Source: Selenomonadaceae bacterium (GTDB taxonomy: Bacteria > Bacillota > Negativicutes > Selenomonadales > Selenomonadaceae). From it: a stretch of DNA of 52,586 nucleotides. Under the pieces are notes generated by a model. The model had not been told where the DNA came from, searched no databases, and saw nothing but the letters and a program-made list of their open reading frames with translations. The number at the start of each line of letters is the position of its first letter. Position 1 is the stretch's first letter. Of this stretch, positions 1 through 8,344 are shown piece by piece. A program made the position numbers and the translations under genes. Where the stretch lies: contig JAILRS010000003.1 of the NCBI GenBank assembly GCA_024698045.1, positions 1 to 52,586 of the forward strand, in the 5' to 3' direction.

Positions 1-265
1 AACGTGAGCCACTTTGAAAGTGGCGGAACAGTTTTCGCGCCAAAGATTTCAATAATCAGAATTAATGACCGCGTTTAAAGTAACAAAGTTACAACCTTGA
101 CGAGAAGCGCAATATTAATGATAGTGAGCCGCCCATGGATGAGCGGGCAACGTGACGTTGCATCCAATAGTCGCGATAAAGTTTTCGACAACCTCAGTCA
201 ATGACCGCGCCGCTAACGATACTTAAGTTGACTTTGAACACTTTCGGTAACGACTGAAAGTGCAT
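1..265. repeat. Non-coding region with small inverted repeats
   Basis: No convincing gene is seen on either strand. The stretch holds short perfect inverted repeats: CCACTTT-G-AAAGTGG near 9-23, GTAAC-AAA-GTTAC near 80-92, CAACGT-G-ACGTTG near 149-161, and CACTTTC/GAAAGTG at 239-262. Two phrases recur in the same order: GTGAGCC at 4 and 124, and AATGACCGCG at 64 and 200. This suggests two diverged copies of one module of about 120-140 bp. The last hairpin lies just past the stop of the minus-strand glycosyltransferase and could help end its transcript, but it has no T-run. The array may continue off the left edge. Confidence 0.4.
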
Positions 266-1423
266 TTACCTTAGATTATATCTGACACATTCGCCGCGGA
301 TAATTTTTTCGAGACGTCGGGCGAAATTCACGGGCGAAAAATCTTCACCTGCCGCATGTAAATTTTCGGAGTATGTCGGGAAATTTTTATCGAAGTCATT
401 AATAAAATTCTCCAATACCGAAGAAAGATTATCCAAATCGCCGCTGGCAAAAGTTTCGCCGACACGATACAGGTTAAACACTTCGGGATTCATATCGTCA
501 CTGGCAACAACAGGTTTGCCGAATCCGATTGCCGTAAACAACATGCCGCCCCAATGATAGCGATATCGCGCCGCAGAATACGGCATAAGCAACGCATCCA
601 CCCCTAAGATAGCTTTTTGCCACTCCGCCCCGATTAAACCCTTGTGAAGGAAACTGAGCCGTTTATCGCCGCTGTATTGTTTGATTATCTCCTCAAAATC
701 TTCGGCGTCCTCCGCATGCATTGTAGATCCTTGCACTTGCAATTCAACCTGTCGCGTATATTTTCCGCGCAAAAAAACTTCCAACAGACCGCGCAAATTT
801 TTTTCTCGACGATATTGCCCGAAGAATCCGACTTTCAAAACTTCGCCCGCGGCAGTGATTTTAGGTGTGACTTTCAAATCTCGTGCCGTGTAAGTCGGCG
901 GATATATCGTGTAAACATTATCGCGCCGTTCGCCGAAAATGTTGTCGCCAAAAGTAAGCACTACCGGTTTAATATTTCTGTTCGCCGATAATTTATCAGC
1001 CGCCTCTAAAAATTTTGGGGCTTCCGTCGGATTAATGCCGTGTAAGATAAAAATCAGCGGTACCGAAATATTTTTCAGCGAACTATGATTTAACGCGCGT
1101 AAATAGCGATATGTGGACGTCGGGACGATTAGCGCATCAAAATCCTTCTGCGCCGCGGTCAATTGACTGTACCAGCGTTGCCGATTTATTTCGCGTTTGG
1201 CGGCAGAAAAAATTTTCTTCAAGCCGCGCGAATTGGTGTAAGTCACGGCGTTACCGTTCAGACGTTTGACGGGCGTATGATAATCGAATTGGAACGAAAA
1301 ATTTTCGGGCACGTAGAAAATAACTTCATGACCCAATGCGCGAAACTCCTCGACTAAAATCCTGTCGAATTCGACTTCGTGTCCGCCCGGTGTCATTATG
1401 TTCTCAAATATCGCTATCTTCAC
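266..1423 (-). CDS. Glycosyltransferase, GT4/GT1-like (GT-B fold)
   Basis: A protein of about 385 residues that resembles GT-B glycosyltransferases, which transfer a sugar from an activated donor to a cell-surface acceptor. The N-terminus has the glycine-containing nucleotide-fold start (KIAIFENIMTPGGHEVEF) and the C-terminal half has the donor-site pattern of the family (GFFGQYRREKNLRGLLEVF, then GFGKPVVASDDMNPEVF). I chose the GTG at 1423, not the longer frame starting at 1495. It has a GGAGGGG site at the right distance, and the longer version would run back into the VirK-like gene. The two genes are one base apart, so they are probably co-translated. The acceptor and sugar cannot be told from sequence. 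Confidence 0.75.
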   Translation of the reverse strand: MKIAIFENIMTPGGHEVEFDRILVEEFRALGHEVIFYVPENFSFQFDYHTPVKRLNGNAVTYTNSRGLKKIFSAAKREINRQRWYSQLTAAQKDFDALIVPTSTYRYLRALNHSSLKNISVPLIFILHGINPTEAPKFLEAADKLSANRNIKPVVLTFGDNIFGERRDNVYTIYPPTYTARDLKVTPKITAAGEVLKVGFFGQYRREKNLRGLLEVFLRGKYTRQVELQVQGSTMHAEDAEDFEEIIKQYSGDKRLSFLHKGLIGAEWQKAILGVDALLMPYSAARYRYHWGGMLFTAIGFGKPVVASDDMNPEVFNLYRVGETFASGDLDNLSSVLENFINDFDKNFPTYSENLHAAGEDFSPVNFARRLEKIIRGECVRYNLR

Positions 1424-1424
1424 G

Positions 1425-2354
1425 TCAATGCCCCTCCCGTTTGAATTCTTCAAGCTTATCGGCAATCGACTGTTCCAATTCGTCGAGCAAAGCAAATCGC
1501 CGCCGATAGACAGCCCGTTTACGTGTAGGCATTTCCTCGACCGTCTTGCGCGTTTCAGTCAACGGTAACTCAAAAAATCTTTCATCGCTTGTAGCTGTGC
1601 CGCCGACCTCAATCCAAAAATCGCTGAATGATGTCTTCAACTTCCTGTCGCTGCGAATGTGATTGTTAGCGTAATATCCTTCGTTCGTCACCGCGAAAAT
1701 TTTTTCGACGCCGAAAATCCGCGCAACAGTCTGCGCTATGTACAAGATTAAATTTTTCGTTCGGTATGCATGACATTTTTTGGTAATGACTTTGATTAAA
1801 TCTTTGGCGTCGTCGACGTTAGGGCCTTGCATCGCGCCGAACCACATCGCCCATTTTTTATCGCGGTTGATTATTTCATCGCGCGCAATCCAAAATAAAA
1901 TTTGATAGACAGGTACTTCGCCGGGTAAATTCAGCATGACCGACATCAAACCTTCCTTGCGTTGTCCCGATTCCGCACACATTACCAAATTCATTTCGCC
2001 GAGTGTTTCGTCAAGCGGCATGCGCCACAATTCGATTTTCTTGTCGCCGTATATTTTCAGCATGAAATCGTCATTAAACCGTTCAGCCAAAAATGTCATA
2101 TTCTCTTCAATCAGCCGCGCCCGTTCCTCTATCGTTGAGCCGCGATAAAAAAATGCTCGTGTTGCCTGTTCGTAGACATACGGGTAACCTTGCGCGACTT
2201 GTTCCATGAGCGGCGACCGCGCGAAAAATTTTTCCAAATTGCCGATTGTTTGAGGGTGCAGACAACAACGCGCCACGAAGACTATAAATCTATGCAGTTC
2301 CCTTGGATTGTCCAGATTGTAAATTTTTTTCCCGAGTTCAATAAAATTACTCAT
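1425..2354 (-). CDS. VirK/YbjX family protein (DUF535)
   Basis: About 309 residues. The order of conserved stretches matches the VirK/YbjX (DUF535) family: a basic N-terminal region, a middle MCAESGQRKEGLMSVMLN stretch, the GAMQGPNVDDAKDLIKVITKK segment, and a C-terminal DRKLKTSFSDFWIEVGG block. Family members in enterobacteria are linked to envelope stress and antimicrobial-peptide tolerance, but the biochemical activity is unknown. The ATG at 2354 is preferred over a GTG two codons upstream because AGGCGG sits just before it. It lies after a terminator for the upstream terD gene and directly before the glycosyltransferase, which suggests a cell-surface role. Confidence 0.75.
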   Translation of the reverse strand: MSNFIELGKKIYNLDNPRELHRFIVFVARCCLHPQTIGNLEKFFARSPLMEQVAQGYPYVYEQATRAFFYRGSTIEERARLIEENMTFLAERFNDDFMLKIYGDKKIELWRMPLDETLGEMNLVMCAESGQRKEGLMSVMLNLPGEVPVYQILFWIARDEIINRDKKWAMWFGAMQGPNVDDAKDLIKVITKKCHAYRTKNLILYIAQTVARIFGVEKIFAVTNEGYYANNHIRSDRKLKTSFSDFWIEVGGTATSDERFFELPLTETRKTVEEMPTRKRAVYRRRFALLDELEQSIADKLEEFKREGH

Positions 2355-2365
2355 AGCCACCGCCT

Positions 2366-2392
2366 AAAAAAATTCCCTCCTGTTGCGGAGGG
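2366..2392 (-). terminator. Rho-independent terminator after terD
   Basis: Read on the minus strand: a perfect 6-bp stem CCCTCC/GGAGGG with a 6-nt loop, followed by AA and seven T. It lies 50 bases after the TerD stop, before the VirK-like gene. Confidence 0.75.
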
Positions 2393-2443
2393 TAAAAGTA
2401 TTAATCAAATTATTTTCAAGCTGTTAATATCGGCACGAAAATT

Positions 2444-3022
2444 TTACACGTTGACGCCGTAATTTCTGCCGAGCGCGGCAAGTCCGCCGCTGAAGCCCGA
2501 GCCAATCGCGTTGAATTTCCATTCGCCTTTATTGCGGTAAATGGAACCGACGACGACAGCAGTTTCGACGGAAAAATCTTCGCCCAAATCGTAGCGGATA
2601 ACTTCCTTATTGGTGTCTTCGTCGACTACGCGGATATAAGCGTTACTGACCTGCCCGAAAGTTTGGCGACGTTCTTCAGCTTCGTAAATCGTAACTGTAA
2701 ACTCAACGCGTTCAATATCGGAAGGCATTTTTGACAAATCGACTTTGATTTCTTCGTCGTCGCCTTCGCCTTCGCCCGTCAAATTATCGCCCATGTGTTC
2801 AACCGCGCCGCTTGAGTGTTTCAAATTGTTGTAGAAAACGAAATCGGCATCGGAAGTAACTTTGCCGTTGGCACCAAGCAAGAACGCCGCCGCATCTAAG
2901 TCGAAATCCGCGCCGCCGTCGTATTTGTTGGTATCCCAACCCAAACCGATGAGTAAATGTTTCAGTGAGGGATTGCCTTTCGTTAAGTCAACCTTCTGAC
3001 CCTTTTGCAAACTGATTGCCAT
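2444..3022 (-). CDS. TerD family protein
   Basis: 192 residues, the usual length of single-domain TerD/TerE proteins, which bind Ca2+ and belong to the tellurite/phage/stress Ter systems. The N-terminus ([15 protein letters not shown]) and the C-terminal [23 protein letters not shown] are family hallmarks. The two acidic Ca2+-binding loops are intact: DFDLDAAAF near residue 40 and [15 protein letters not shown] near residue 80. A GGGAGG site precedes the ATG. It is closely similar to the TerD at 10001-10579 and lies 77 bases downstream of the TerA-like gene, with which it may be transcribed. It ends at its own terminator. Confidence 0.93.
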   Translation of the reverse strand: MAISLQKGQKVDLTKGNPSLKHLLIGLGWDTNKYDGGADFDLDAAAFLLGANGKVTSDADFVFYNNLKHSSGAVEHMGDNLTGEGEGDDEEIKVDLSKMPSDIERVEFTVTIYEAEERRQTFGQVSNAYIRVVDEDTNKEVIRYDLGEDFSVETAVVVGSIYRNKGEWKFNAIGSGFSGGLAALGRNYGVNV

Positions 3023-3099
3023 GATAATTCCTCCCTAAAATTTTTATCATTAGGATAGCGAACGATTAGCCGCCGCAATCCGTAAATGCTGAATTGAAT

Positions 3100-4374
3100 T
3101 TAATCTTTGCTGCCCGTCGTCCAACGCAGACCCCAATCAAAAGCGCGATCCATTTGTTCCGAATCATTATAGAACTCGATAACTTTTTCCACGCTGAAAG
3201 TGCCGCCGACATTTTCAAGCAGAGCAATCGCACAAGTGCGTTTACTTGAGCCGTACTCATCCATGCGGACAATCAATTCGGGACTGCCCGGACATTTTAC
3301 GGTAACAACGCCCTGAGCCTCCGCCCAATCCGCCGCGCCACTGTAGATGAACGTAAAGACAAGTATCCGCTGAATTTTATCGGCAAATTTTCCGTTGACG
3401 CGAATAGTTTCGCCACCTGCAACTTCGCCCGTACGATCGTCACCGTCAAGCACGATATACGGCGGATAATTCAAGTCGCCGAAATTATTTCCCAAGGCTT
3501 GCACTCCGCCGATTCTTCCGTCTTTCAATTCAAACAGGCAAGCTAAATCCAAATCTATTCCTCTATTCGTAAAGCGCGACAAAATTCCTGTTTGTGGCGG
3601 TCGCTGATTCCAATTGAGATTAATGACAATTTCGCCCAGAGTGTTGCCGCGTTTAACCAGACTGACTTTTTGTCCCTTACGCAATTCGATTTTTTTCGGC
3701 AGCGGCGGAGCTTCTTCATGTTGTCTGTTGATATTTGAAGAGTTGCGCCCCATGTTAATCGGTTTGCGTTCGGTTGTCGAATCCCTATTACCGCGATTGC
3801 GTTCCGTATTAACTTTCGGGCGATTCGTGTCAACCTTCGGAGGTGAGGGCGGCGGCGGCGCAGGTGCAATGTCTTTGACTTCAATGCCGAAATTATTGCA
3901 GAGTGCGGCAAGTCCTCCGCTGAAACCGGCACCGATTGCGTTAAATTTCCACGCACCTTTATAGCGATAAACTTCGCCCAAGACTATTGCTGTTTCGATT
4001 GAAAAATTTTCCAAAGAGAATGAGGCAATTTCACCGCGCGCACCGAAAATTTTCAGAGCCGAACCGCGAATCATGCCGAAGTCTTGTCTACGTTTTTCGG
4101 CGTCGTAAATCGTTGCGGTCAGTGAAATTTTTTCGACATGCGGCGGAATTTTTTTCAGGTCTATATCAACGGAATCATCTTCTTTGTGAATGACGGCACC
4201 CGAATTGTGTTTTGCATTGCCGTAGAACACAAAATCTTCGTCGCCTGCAACTTTACCGTTACCGGCCGTGAGAAAAGCCGCCGTATCAATTTCAAGCGCA
4301 CTTTGCGGACGGATAAATCTGAACGTCAGAAAAGTTTCGTTGAGCTGAATTTTTTGCCCTTTGCGGATTTCCAT
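3100..4374 (-). CDS. TerA-like protein with two TerD-type domains
   Basis: 424 residues from the ATG at 4374, which has GGAGGTGG just upstream; an in-frame extension to 4533 has no ribosome site and crosses the promoter region. Domain 1 (about 1-168) is TerD-like and ends with the [22 protein letters not shown] signature. A proline-rich then charged linker (about 169-228, APAPPPPSPPK) leads to domain 2 (about 229-424). Domain 2 restarts with LRKGQKVSLV and is more divergent, like the C-terminal half of TerA. Domain 1 has lost the [13 protein letters not shown] calcium loop (HKEDDSVDIDL instead), while domain 2 keeps an acidic DGDDRTGEVAGGE loop. It sits between the Ca2+-ATPase and a TerD gene, which suggests a scaffold role. 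Confidence 0.85.
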   Translation of the reverse strand: MEIRKGQKIQLNETFLTFRFIRPQSALEIDTAAFLTAGNGKVAGDEDFVFYGNAKHNSGAVIHKEDDSVDIDLKKIPPHVEKISLTATIYDAEKRRQDFGMIRGSALKIFGARGEIASFSLENFSIETAIVLGEVYRYKGAWKFNAIGAGFSGGLAALCNNFGIEVKDIAPAPPPPSPPKVDTNRPKVNTERNRGNRDSTTERKPINMGRNSSNINRQHEEAPPLPKKIELRKGQKVSLVKRGNTLGEIVINLNWNQRPPQTGILSRFTNRGIDLDLACLFELKDGRIGGVQALGNNFGDLNYPPYIVLDGDDRTGEVAGGETIRVNGKFADKIQRILVFTFIYSGAADWAEAQGVVTVKCPGSPELIVRMDEYGSSKRTCAIALLENVGGTFSVEKVIEFYNDSEQMDRAFDWGLRWTTGSKD

Positions 4375-4408
4375 TGTACCACCTCCGATTGATATCCTTA
4401 CCGCAAGT

Positions 4409-4437
4409 ATTTTAACAAATTTTTTTATAAATTTAAA
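4409..4437 (-). promoter_or_regulatory. Candidate sigma-A promoter of the TerA-like gene
   Basis: Minus strand: TTTAAA (-35, 4432-4437), a 17-base AT-rich spacer, and TAAAAT (-10, 4409-4414). It is 35 bases upstream of the ATG at 4374 and downstream of the ATPase terminator, so the TerA-like gene and TerD probably have their own start. Confidence 0.5.
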
Positions 4438-4484
4438 GCTGTAATTGAATTCGGTTGACAAAAAATTTTTCGACATCTGCGCAG

Positions 4485-4522
4485 AAAAATCAAAAGCCCG
4501 AACCGAAAAAACGGAACGGGCT
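4485..4522 (-). terminator. Rho-independent terminator after the Ca2+-ATPase
   Basis: Minus strand: stem AGCCCG/CGGGCT, extended by an inner CCG/CGG pair, followed by TTTGATTTTT. It is directly after the ATPase stop. Confidence 0.7.
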
Positions 4523-4542
4523 GTAAAATTCAAAGGAAAAAA

Positions 4543-7215
4543 TTATTTGGAACTGCCGACAATCATTTTGCGGATAATATCGACGGGTATAATCGTGAAC
4601 GCCATAGCGATGACAAAAATCCATTCGCTTGCAGTCAAACCGAAGCAACGAAGAATCACGCCGCCAAAGTAAGTCATGATGATTTGTACGACGACAATCA
4701 AGCCCATGACACGCAAGAAATCGGGATTGCCGCCGATATTGTCGAAAATGTTCGTGCGATCCGTACGAGCGTTAAACGCATTGAATACCGCCATGAAGAT
4801 AAAGAATGCAAAGTAGCCGGTCAAAACATAAACGCTATCGCCGCCGAAAGTAAAGTTAATGCCCTCGGGATTGATATCGCGGAAGTGATCGCGCGAAAAA
4901 TCAGTGAGCAGGAAAATCAAGCCCATAGCGAAGCCCCAAATCGAGCCTGTACCGATTGCCGAGTACATATAGGGATTGATAATTTTTTCGTCGCGTCTCT
5001 TCGGCTCCTCTTCCATGTAACGGTCTAATGCAGGTTCTCCGCCGAATGCCAATGCCGCCAACGTATCCATTACCAGATTGACCCAAAGAATTTGCGTTAT
5101 AGACAAAGGATTTTCCAAACCAAGCAGAGGACAGATAAACGAAATCAAAACCGCGCCGACGTTAATCGTCAACTGGAAGATAATAAATTTGCGGATACTG
5201 TTAAAAATCGTGCGACCGTAGAGGATAGCTTTGCCGATAGATTTAAAGTTGTCATCGAGGATAACAATTTCGCTTGCCTCTTTAGCAACTTCGGTACCGC
5301 CACCCATTGCAAAACCTACGTCCGCTTTTTTCAATGCCGGAGAATCGTTGACGCCGTCGCCCGTCATGCCTACAACCAAATTTAATTCTTGAGCAAGACG
5401 CACGAGACGACTTTTATCGGTAGGCAATGCACGCGCGATAACTCTGAGTTTCGGAAGTTTCTTTTTGACTTCGTCGTCGCTCATTTCGTTGAGTTCCGTA
5501 CTGGTTATTACAATGCCGTCTTCAATTTCAAGTAAGCCTGCTTCTTTCGCGATAGCCTGCGCAGTTTCTTTTCGGTCGCCCGTAATCATGACAACTTGAA
5601 CGCCGGCACTGTGAACCTGTTCAATAGCCTTGATAGCATCGGGACGTACGTCATCGCGGATACCGGTGACACCGACAAAAGTTAAACCCGTGTCGGGAAT
5701 TTCGCCGTTTGTAATTTCGCCGTCGTAAGTGACAAGAGCAAGCGTACGGATAGCGCGGTTAGCCAACTCGTCAATCTTAGCGTTAATTTCGGTTGTAGAG
5801 GCAAGTTTATGACGTTCGCCGTCAGCATCGTAGTAATAGGAGCATTTGTCAAGTAAACGTTCGGGCGCACCTTTAATCAGCCACAAATTATAATCGCCGC
5901 TGACTTGTGCCATGGAATATTTTTTCGCGCTGTCGAAAGGAACCGTATCGCCGACAGTGACATTGGGCGCGGTATCTTTGCCGATAATGAATCCGAGTAA
6001 AGCGCGATCCGTCATGTTACCGCCGACAATTTTATCGCCCGCAATGACTGCGCCGCTGTTGAATCGTACGGACAAAGAAATCAATGATTGAAGTTTCGCG
6101 CCGAGCTGTTCGAATTTTTCCGTGAAGTTGGCTTTACCGTCAAGGAAGGTAACTACTTCAAGTTGTCCTTTGGTAATCGTACCGGTCTTATCGCTGAACA
6201 GAAGATTTAAACTGCCTGCGGTTTCGATACCGGAAATTTTACGAACCAAAACATTATCCTTGAGCATTTTGCCCATATTCTGTGCGGAGACGATAGCTAT
6301 CATCAAGGGCAAACCTTCGGGGACTGCCATAACGATAATGATGACGGCAAGCATGATAGCTTCAACCAAACTGTTAAGCAAATTCATCCAATCGGAACAG
6401 TACAGGGAAATTTGCGCCCAATCAAAACCGTTTTGAATAAAGATACGTTCAAACATGAAGGCAACGGCAATCGCGATACCGCCGATATAACCGAATTTAG
6501 AAATTTGATTTGCCAAATCTCCGAGCTTTAATTTCAGAGGAGTATCGCGGTCTTCGTCCACTTGCAATTCGCCGGCGATTTTACCGTAGACAGTATTATC
6601 GCCGAGAGTGACGGTGCGCATGACTGCATTACCGCCCGCAACGACAGCCGCGCGGAAAACTTTGTGCGGATTGAGAAAATCGGTGCTCTGCGCAGATTCG
6701 GCATCGGTAGCGGCATCGGGCGCGGGAGTTTTTGTTTCTTCCTTCGCCTCACCGTTTAATATCGATTGGTCAACCGTGATAGACCCATCGATAATCACGC
6801 CGTCGGCAGGAATTTTATCGCCCGTCTGCAACATGACGCAATCGCCCATCGTTATTTCATTGATTGGGATTTCGGTAACTACACCGTTGCGCCAAACTTT
6901 GCACTTTATCAATGACGCTTCGCCCTGCAATTTTTGGAAGGCACTTTCGTTCTTGTACTCGGAGAAAGTAGAAACCAATGTCGCCAATAAAACCGCCATT
7001 GCTATACCTACAGATTCATACCACTCCGCTTTTCCCATGAATGCAAAAAATACGTTGAGTATCAGTGCAAAAATTAAGATTTTGATAATCGGGTCGTCAA
7101 AGTTACCCTTGAGCTTGTCCCAAAAGCCTTCGCGTGCCTGTTCGGTAATACTGTTATCACCAAACTTCTGTTTAGCTTCTTGGACTTGAGCATCTGTCAA
7201 GCCTGTAATTTTCAA
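4543..7215 (-). CDS. Calcium-translocating P-type ATPase (P2, PMCA-like)
   Basis: About 890 residues, full length for the family. It should pump Ca2+ out of the cytoplasm at the cost of ATP. Visible motifs are an N-terminal cation-ATPase domain, the M4 ion-site PEGLPL, the phosphorylation site SDKTGTIT near residue 342, and the hinge TGDGVNDSPALKKADVGFAM. The C-terminal membrane part includes NLVMDTLAALAFG. The A-domain motif reads LNGEAKEE where TGES is usual; the key Glu is kept. I chose the TTG at 7215, because a GGAGG lies 7 bases upstream of it and would be inside the coding region if the ATG at 7233 were used. It is 33 bases after the GT2 gene and next to Ter genes, a known association linked to calcium handling. 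Confidence 0.93.
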   Translation of the reverse strand: MKITGLTDAQVQEAKQKFGDNSITEQAREGFWDKLKGNFDDPIIKILIFALILNVFFAFMGKAEWYESVGIAMAVLLATLVSTFSEYKNESAFQKLQGEASLIKCKVWRNGVVTEIPINEITMGDCVMLQTGDKIPADGVIIDGSITVDQSILNGEAKEETKTPAPDAATDAESAQSTDFLNPHKVFRAAVVAGGNAVMRTVTLGDNTVYGKIAGELQVDEDRDTPLKLKLGDLANQISKFGYIGGIAIAVAFMFERIFIQNGFDWAQISLYCSDWMNLLNSLVEAIMLAVIIIVMAVPEGLPLMIAIVSAQNMGKMLKDNVLVRKISGIETAGSLNLLFSDKTGTITKGQLEVVTFLDGKANFTEKFEQLGAKLQSLISLSVRFNSGAVIAGDKIVGGNMTDRALLGFIIGKDTAPNVTVGDTVPFDSAKKYSMAQVSGDYNLWLIKGAPERLLDKCSYYYDADGERHKLASTTEINAKIDELANRAIRTLALVTYDGEITNGEIPDTGLTFVGVTGIRDDVRPDAIKAIEQVHSAGVQVVMITGDRKETAQAIAKEAGLLEIEDGIVITSTELNEMSDDEVKKKLPKLRVIARALPTDKSRLVRLAQELNLVVGMTGDGVNDSPALKKADVGFAMGGGTEVAKEASEIVILDDNFKSIGKAILYGRTIFNSIRKFIIFQLTINVGAVLISFICPLLGLENPLSITQILWVNLVMDTLAALAFGGEPALDRYMEEEPKRRDEKIINPYMYSAIGTGSIWGFAMGLIFLLTDFSRDHFRDINPEGINFTFGGDSVYVLTGYFAFFIFMAVFNAFNARTDRTNIFDNIGGNPDFLRVMGLIVVVQIIMTYFGGVILRCFGLTASEWIFVIAMAFTIIPVDIIRKMIVGSSK

Positions 7216-7248
7216 ATTAAAGCCTCCAATCATCTGATAAAAAAGTAT

Positions 7249-8298
7249 TTATTTGTTATTAATGATAGACTTAAGTTCTTCGATTTCTTTCGCTTGTTGT
7301 TTAATTCGTATGTTAAAGAGATTTGCTGCTATGAAAAGATATGTGGTTAAAGAAAGATTTTCTTGCGGAGTTCGGGAAAACAATGCTCGAAAACTATTAT
7401 ATACTTCCCCAAGGTTATAATCTTCAGCGATAAAGCTTTCTTCAAAACTATCCATTCTGCCTTTCATGAAGAAATCTATAATCGAATACTTGTAGCGTGG
7501 ATTATCGATAAAAAATTTTGTTCTGTTCATAAAGTCATCTATAGCTTTCATGATTAAAACCAAATTTTGGAACGGAGCATATTCCGAGAGTCCGCCATGA
7601 GAAAGAGAGCCTTCTCTTACCCGATAGTAATAACCTACGTAAGGAACACGAACATAATTTTTGGCAAAGACAAGGCATTGCATAATGAAAAGAAAATCTT
7701 CAAATTGCTTCGTCTTCGCAAAAACTATGTCGTTATCACGAAGGAATTTTCTGTTGAAAAGTTTATTGCACGCCCACCACAGAAATTTTTTTGTAATAAG
7801 ACCGTCCAAACGTTCCCCTACATCAAAAGTTTCTATTGTCGGTTTTTCCACAGGTGTTACGGTTTGAAACTTGAGATATGACCATTCCAGATTATTGCCG
7901 TTTTCGCGAAACGCAATACTTGTTTCGGCATGAACAACGTCGGCATTAAATTCTTCCGCTGTTTCGTAAAGCTTTTCAAAAGTAGTTTTTTCCAAAAGAT
8001 CGTCGCTGTCAAGAAAGTAAATATACTTGCCTCGAGCTTTTTTGAACGCAAAATTTCGCGGAATACCGGGGAATCCGCTGTTACGCGGCAATTTTATCAA
8101 CTTTAATCTGTCACCGAATTTAGAAATAAAACCTTGTGCAACTTTATAAGAATTGTCCGTAGAACAATCATCAGCAATGATTACTTCAAAGTCTTGGAAC
8201 GTTTGAATAATAAGACTATCCAAACAGTCGGTAATATACTCTTCTGAATTATACATGGCTATGATTACGGATATTGCCGGATTTTTTTTATCTGTCAT
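7249..8298 (-). CDS. Glycosyltransferase family 2 protein
   Basis: 349 residues. The N-terminal 110 residues are a typical GT2 (GT-A fold) domain: PAISVIIAMYNSEEYITDCL, then IIADDCSTDNS and the metal/nucleotide motif YFLDSDDLLE near residue 95. The C-terminal half (from about 180) is helical and aromatic-rich, as in enzymes that build wall or capsule polymers. The acceptor is unknown. It sits between the broken nucleosidase gene (46 bases upstream) and the Ca2+-ATPase (33 bases downstream), apparently in one transcript. That is an odd place for a surface-polymer enzyme unless the Ter block acts on the envelope. Confidence 0.88.
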   Translation of the reverse strand: MTDKKNPAISVIIAMYNSEEYITDCLDSLIIQTFQDFEVIIADDCSTDNSYKVAQGFISKFGDRLKLIKLPRNSGFPGIPRNFAFKKARGKYIYFLDSDDLLEKTTFEKLYETAEEFNADVVHAETSIAFRENGNNLEWSYLKFQTVTPVEKPTIETFDVGERLDGLITKKFLWWACNKLFNRKFLRDNDIVFAKTKQFEDFLFIMQCLVFAKNYVRVPYVGYYYRVREGSLSHGGLSEYAPFQNLVLIMKAIDDFMNRTKFFIDNPRYKYSIIDFFMKGRMDSFEESFIAEDYNLGEVYNSFRALFSRTPQENLSLTTYLFIAANLFNIRIKQQAKEIEELKSIINNK

Positions 8299-8344
8299 AA
8301 GAATAACCCCAAACCTGAAATATTAATGTCTTATATCTTTAAGA

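Noticed and set aside
4454..4475. Plus-strand promoter beginning TTGACA
   Set aside because: No convincing -10 at the right distance and no plus-strand gene downstream.
3100..4533. Long form of the TerA-like protein (477 residues)
   Set aside because: The extension crosses a promoter and terminator region, has no ribosome site and no TerD similarity. The ATG at 4374 has GGAGGTGG.
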